From contig MU004192.1 of the NCBI GenBank assembly GCA_010093605.1, positions 199,774 through 263,773 of the forward strand: 64,000 bases of DNA, in the 5' to 3' direction. This DNA comes from Lophium mytilinum. Its lineage: Eukaryota; Ascomycota; Dothideomycetes; Mytilinidiales; Mytilinidiaceae. Below the pieces are notes generated by a model, which was not told the origin of the DNA, searched no databases, and saw only the letters and a list, made by a program, of their open reading frames with translations. Below, in pieces: positions 61,553 to 64,000 of this stretch. The position numbers were made by a program, and so were the translations under genes. The stretch's first letter is position 1, and the number at the start of each line of letters is the position of its first letter.

Positions 61553-62083
61553 GAGCAGCGTGGCACCGTGGGTAATGAGATGAAGTGTATGTAGTCTATA
61601 CGAGGCGCAGCTTTGCTAGTTTGGAAGTGGCCGGGCGGCTAGAATAGTGAGCACCTCATCCGGTCTAGATCTGCAGCATCGACACTTCTCCATCACTGCA
61701 CTCCGCAGGCACTTTGGTATTGCCTTTGAGGGGGCCCATATGTCTCAAGAATTGTTCAGACTCGATGTCATTACCTCCGTTAGACCCGCGTGTGTTTTTA
61801 CCATCTCGGTCGTCTTGACCGGCCGGTGGCGCAGCATACCCTTGACTGCCGGCCTACCGCTACGTAGGCGGTTAGCAGCCGTCCACCGACATCATGAAGA
61901 GCAAGGCTGAAACTTGGGGGCGGAAAGACGAGTTGCGGGAGATAATCCTCGACTCCCCAGATTGTAGCGCCTAGAAGCTATGCTGCTCCGTTTTCCTCGA
62001 GTCTTGCACGCTATCTGCACCTTCTTAAAGATCATCTAATTCTATTTGGACGATATTCTCAGACCCGCATTTCCTTTCTTTTC
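61553..62083. promoter_or_regulatory. Divergent promoter, amidase and CorA-like genes
   Basis: 531 bp lie between the two start codons, with normal composition and C/T-rich stretches (ttcctttcttttc) just before 62,084. No motif is strong enough to name. Confidence 0.45.
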
Positions 62084-63817
62084 ATGTCTACCAGCGTTTC
62101 AAATGTGGCGGGAGATGCAGACGAGACTCCTCGCGTTTTGAACGACCTGCTCTATCGCAAAATCCGCCAAGAAGCTTTCAACGACGTAGATGGCGCGACC
62201 TTTAGTCACTTTTCGTGCGCAGATATCTATGATGCAGATGAGGCTGGGGGGGTGTACCACGCTGGAATGAACGACTTAGCTATAAGAGCGTCTATAGCAG
62301 TGAGTAGCTATCGCCCCGCGTCACGCGTCACCATATTAATGTCCCAAATCAGAAAGATATGGATCGAGAGAAGGGGCATCGTCCACGGCTCAAGATCTTG
62401 TGAGTCTTCCTTTTCTTGAAAGCAGTATTCTCGGCATCTTGCGATGCAATTGGTTTCTGGGAATCAAGCCTTGCATAAGACTCTAATAAATCCAGCTTCC
62501 TTGACGGCGTACCAAAAGATCCAAGCCGCCTCCCAATCACCTCAAGTCTCCTGGGAGAGATTTTCTCAACATACAAAGTCAACTCACGCTTCGCGGATTT
62601 CGTGCACCGCCAGCACATGCCTGGCCAAGCCTCGCAATCAACCACTTCTCTCGACCATGGTAAGTAGCCCTATCGCTCAATTCCCGTTATCCATTCTCTA
62701 AACTGGTCTGTCTTGTGAACAGAATTATGGTTCTCTGCTGTGATACGGTCACACGAGTCCTACCGTGGAAAGCGCACCGACCTATCACGCTCAGTTATCG
62801 ATTGGCAACGCTGCTGCATTTGGGGAGATCACCATGCAACCGGTGACTTCACTTACATGATATGGCGGTGTCCGCTCTATATCAAAGAGATGTTTCGGGA
62901 GACATTCATAGGCCCCGATGGCTCCAACTTACTGTACCATCCTATGCTCGTCCACGCATTCTTGGCAGAAAACATCGTCGTTCACGCATACGACTTTCTG
63001 AAGTACTTCGCGGAGCCATTGTATTCGTGGGAGAACAAGGCCGACGAGTTGCGCACCGCAGAAGACTATACGCAACGCTCAAAAGCATTCCTTGCTCTCT
63101 CCCGCCAGATACATCAGGTGGCTACTGACTATGACATCCTCGAAGCTACCATTGCGCATCTCCGGAAAGAATCGAAATGGTACAAAGAAGCGAAAGTAGC
63201 CGAGTCTTTTGATCCTTCCACCACGCGCAAAATGCACAGCGCGCAACGCATTCTTGACGAGATCTTCGAGAATCTAGCGAGAGAGGTCAAGCTAATTGGC
63301 ACGTACAGTAATCTATACCTTGAGCGGGCCAAGATTGGGGTGGACGAATGTTTTGCAATGATGACACAGCGAGATTCGGAGGTTTGTCTTTTTTCAATTT
63401 GCTCCGTAATTCTATTGTCTTTTCTGATCGTATCCACAGATCAACCTCCGCATGGCCGCTGAGTCCACCAATATGGCGCGTGCCTCCCAAGAAGACAACC
63501 GCTCTCTACGCGTCATTCAAATCATTGGCGCCATTTTCCTTCCTGGCTCTTTCATCGCGTCCATCTTCGGCATGGGCTTCTTTACGACCAACGTAAATGA
63601 CCAAGGCAATGCGGTATTTTCTGCGTCGTCTAGATGGTGGATCTATCTCGCGGTTGCGGTACCAGTGACTATACTCATATTGATACTCATGGGCGCCTAT
63701 CAGATGTGGAGTGATGCTCTGGCTAGGAAGAAGGAAAAATCGGATACGTTGGACGACGTGGAGGATATTATTGAGCAAATGAAGCGGAGTAGGAGTCGGG
63801 GAAGTAAAGCTGGGTGA
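62084..63817 (+). CDS. CorA-like (Mg2+ transporter superfamily) fungal membrane protein
   Basis: Five exons, 62,084-62,299, 62,353-62,399, 62,496-62,659, 62,723-63,381 and 63,440-63,817, with introns of 53, 96, 63 and 58 bp, give 487 residues. Exon 2 is only 47 bp (KDMDREKGHRPRLKI) and bridges frames that otherwise stop. The middle reads FSTYKVNSRFADFVHRQHMP and a long helical region to about 385. The end has two membrane segments, 387-408 (IGAIFLPGSFIASIFGMGFF) and about 428-450 (WWIYLAVAVPVTILILIL). The canonical GMN pore loop reads GMG (406-408), as in many fungal CorA-like proteins, so Mg2+ transport cannot be assumed. The start fits catATGtctac in a C/T-rich context. It is divergent from the amidase gene, with no visible functional link. 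Confidence 0.85.
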
Positions 63818-64000
63818 TTTCAAAGATACGGGGAGTACGCAAGGCGTTTATGAGAGAACGATCATGCAGTTCGATCGATAAAGCCTAAGGACCAAATTAC
63901 GAAAGAGTGCACAGATACTCCGAGATATCAGCAAAAAAGAATCGATTGCAGGCTGTGCACTATGCTTCCGGTTCGACGAGAATTTCCAAAGTGGAGTTGA
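63818..64000. other. 3' flank of the CorA-like gene
   Basis: 183 bp to the window edge, presumably 3' UTR. No further gene is visible. Confidence 0.4.

Noticed and set aside
62349-62645. Minus-strand open frame of 98 codons, or a broken CorA-like gene
   Set aside because: The stops in the plus strand here fall inside a 96-bp intron with a GTGAGT donor and CCAG acceptor; after splicing the CorA-like protein is continuous.
1-64000. CRISPR arrays, rRNA genes, bacterial operons
   Set aside because: Nothing of the kind is visible; tandem repeats found lack spacer structure and the gene organisation is eukaryotic.

Overview
The window reads as nuclear DNA of a filamentous ascomycete (Pezizomycotina; a dothideomycete is my guess, not proven). 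The evidence is short GT-AG introns of mostly 50-60 bp, fungal-type proteins, and a sharp split between a gene-poor AT-rich block (1 to about 39,970) and a normal gene-rich block (about 39,975 to 64,000). In the AT-rich block CA/TG dinucleotides are strongly depleted, TA is in excess, and stop codons (mostly TAG/TAA where CAG, CAA or TGG would be expected) break every coding frame. This is the signature of repeat-induced point mutation (RIP).

The AT-rich block is not formless. Two 200-bp LTRs at 2,954-3,153 and 37,998-38,197 differ almost only by transitions and are bounded on their outer sides by the same 5 bp, TAACC. They are the two ends of one Ty3/gypsy element on the minus strand: polypurine tract, integrase, RNase H, RT, protease and gag are readable from about 3,156 to 10,135. 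Its 5' leader lies at 36,737-37,997. Between gag and leader sits a roughly 26.6-kb insertion (about 10,136-36,734), less heavily mutated than its host. It holds at least seven degraded genes pointing outward from a central purine-rich region at 21-22.5 kb. On the plus side is a large transposase remnant of the Plavaka/CMC (CACTA-like) type with three or four unknown coding remnants. On the minus side is an SNF2-like helicase remnant with two unknown proteins. Its ends carry TGCG-containing subterminal repeats and an 8-bp inverted match. I read it as a giant multigene DNA transposon nested in a gypsy element; this is the most interesting object in the window. Sequence outside the two TAACC copies (1-2,948 and 38,203-39,970) is an older repeat that the gypsy element split.

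The gene-rich block contains, in order: a UPF1/SDE3-like SF1 helicase (minus, 40,691-43,754); a 3.1-kb stretch with only weak gene candidates; a conserved Cys/His-rich fungal protein (plus, 46,859-48,047); a Mit1-like CHD/Mi-2 chromatin remodeler (minus, 49,261-54,832) sharing a 369-bp divergent promoter with a mitochondrial SpoU-type rRNA methyltransferase (plus, 55,202-57,446); a six-copy degenerate tandem array with a period near 188 bp (about 58,165-59,215); an amidase-signature enzyme (minus, 59,233-61,552); and, divergent from it, a CorA-like membrane protein (plus, 62,084-63,817). Exon joins were worked out by hand from splice consensus, frame continuity and family motifs. No operon-like or cluster logic links these host genes. 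Two of them, the Mit1-like remodeler and the SDE3-like helicase, belong to families linked to silencing, but their position near a silenced repeat island may be coincidence.
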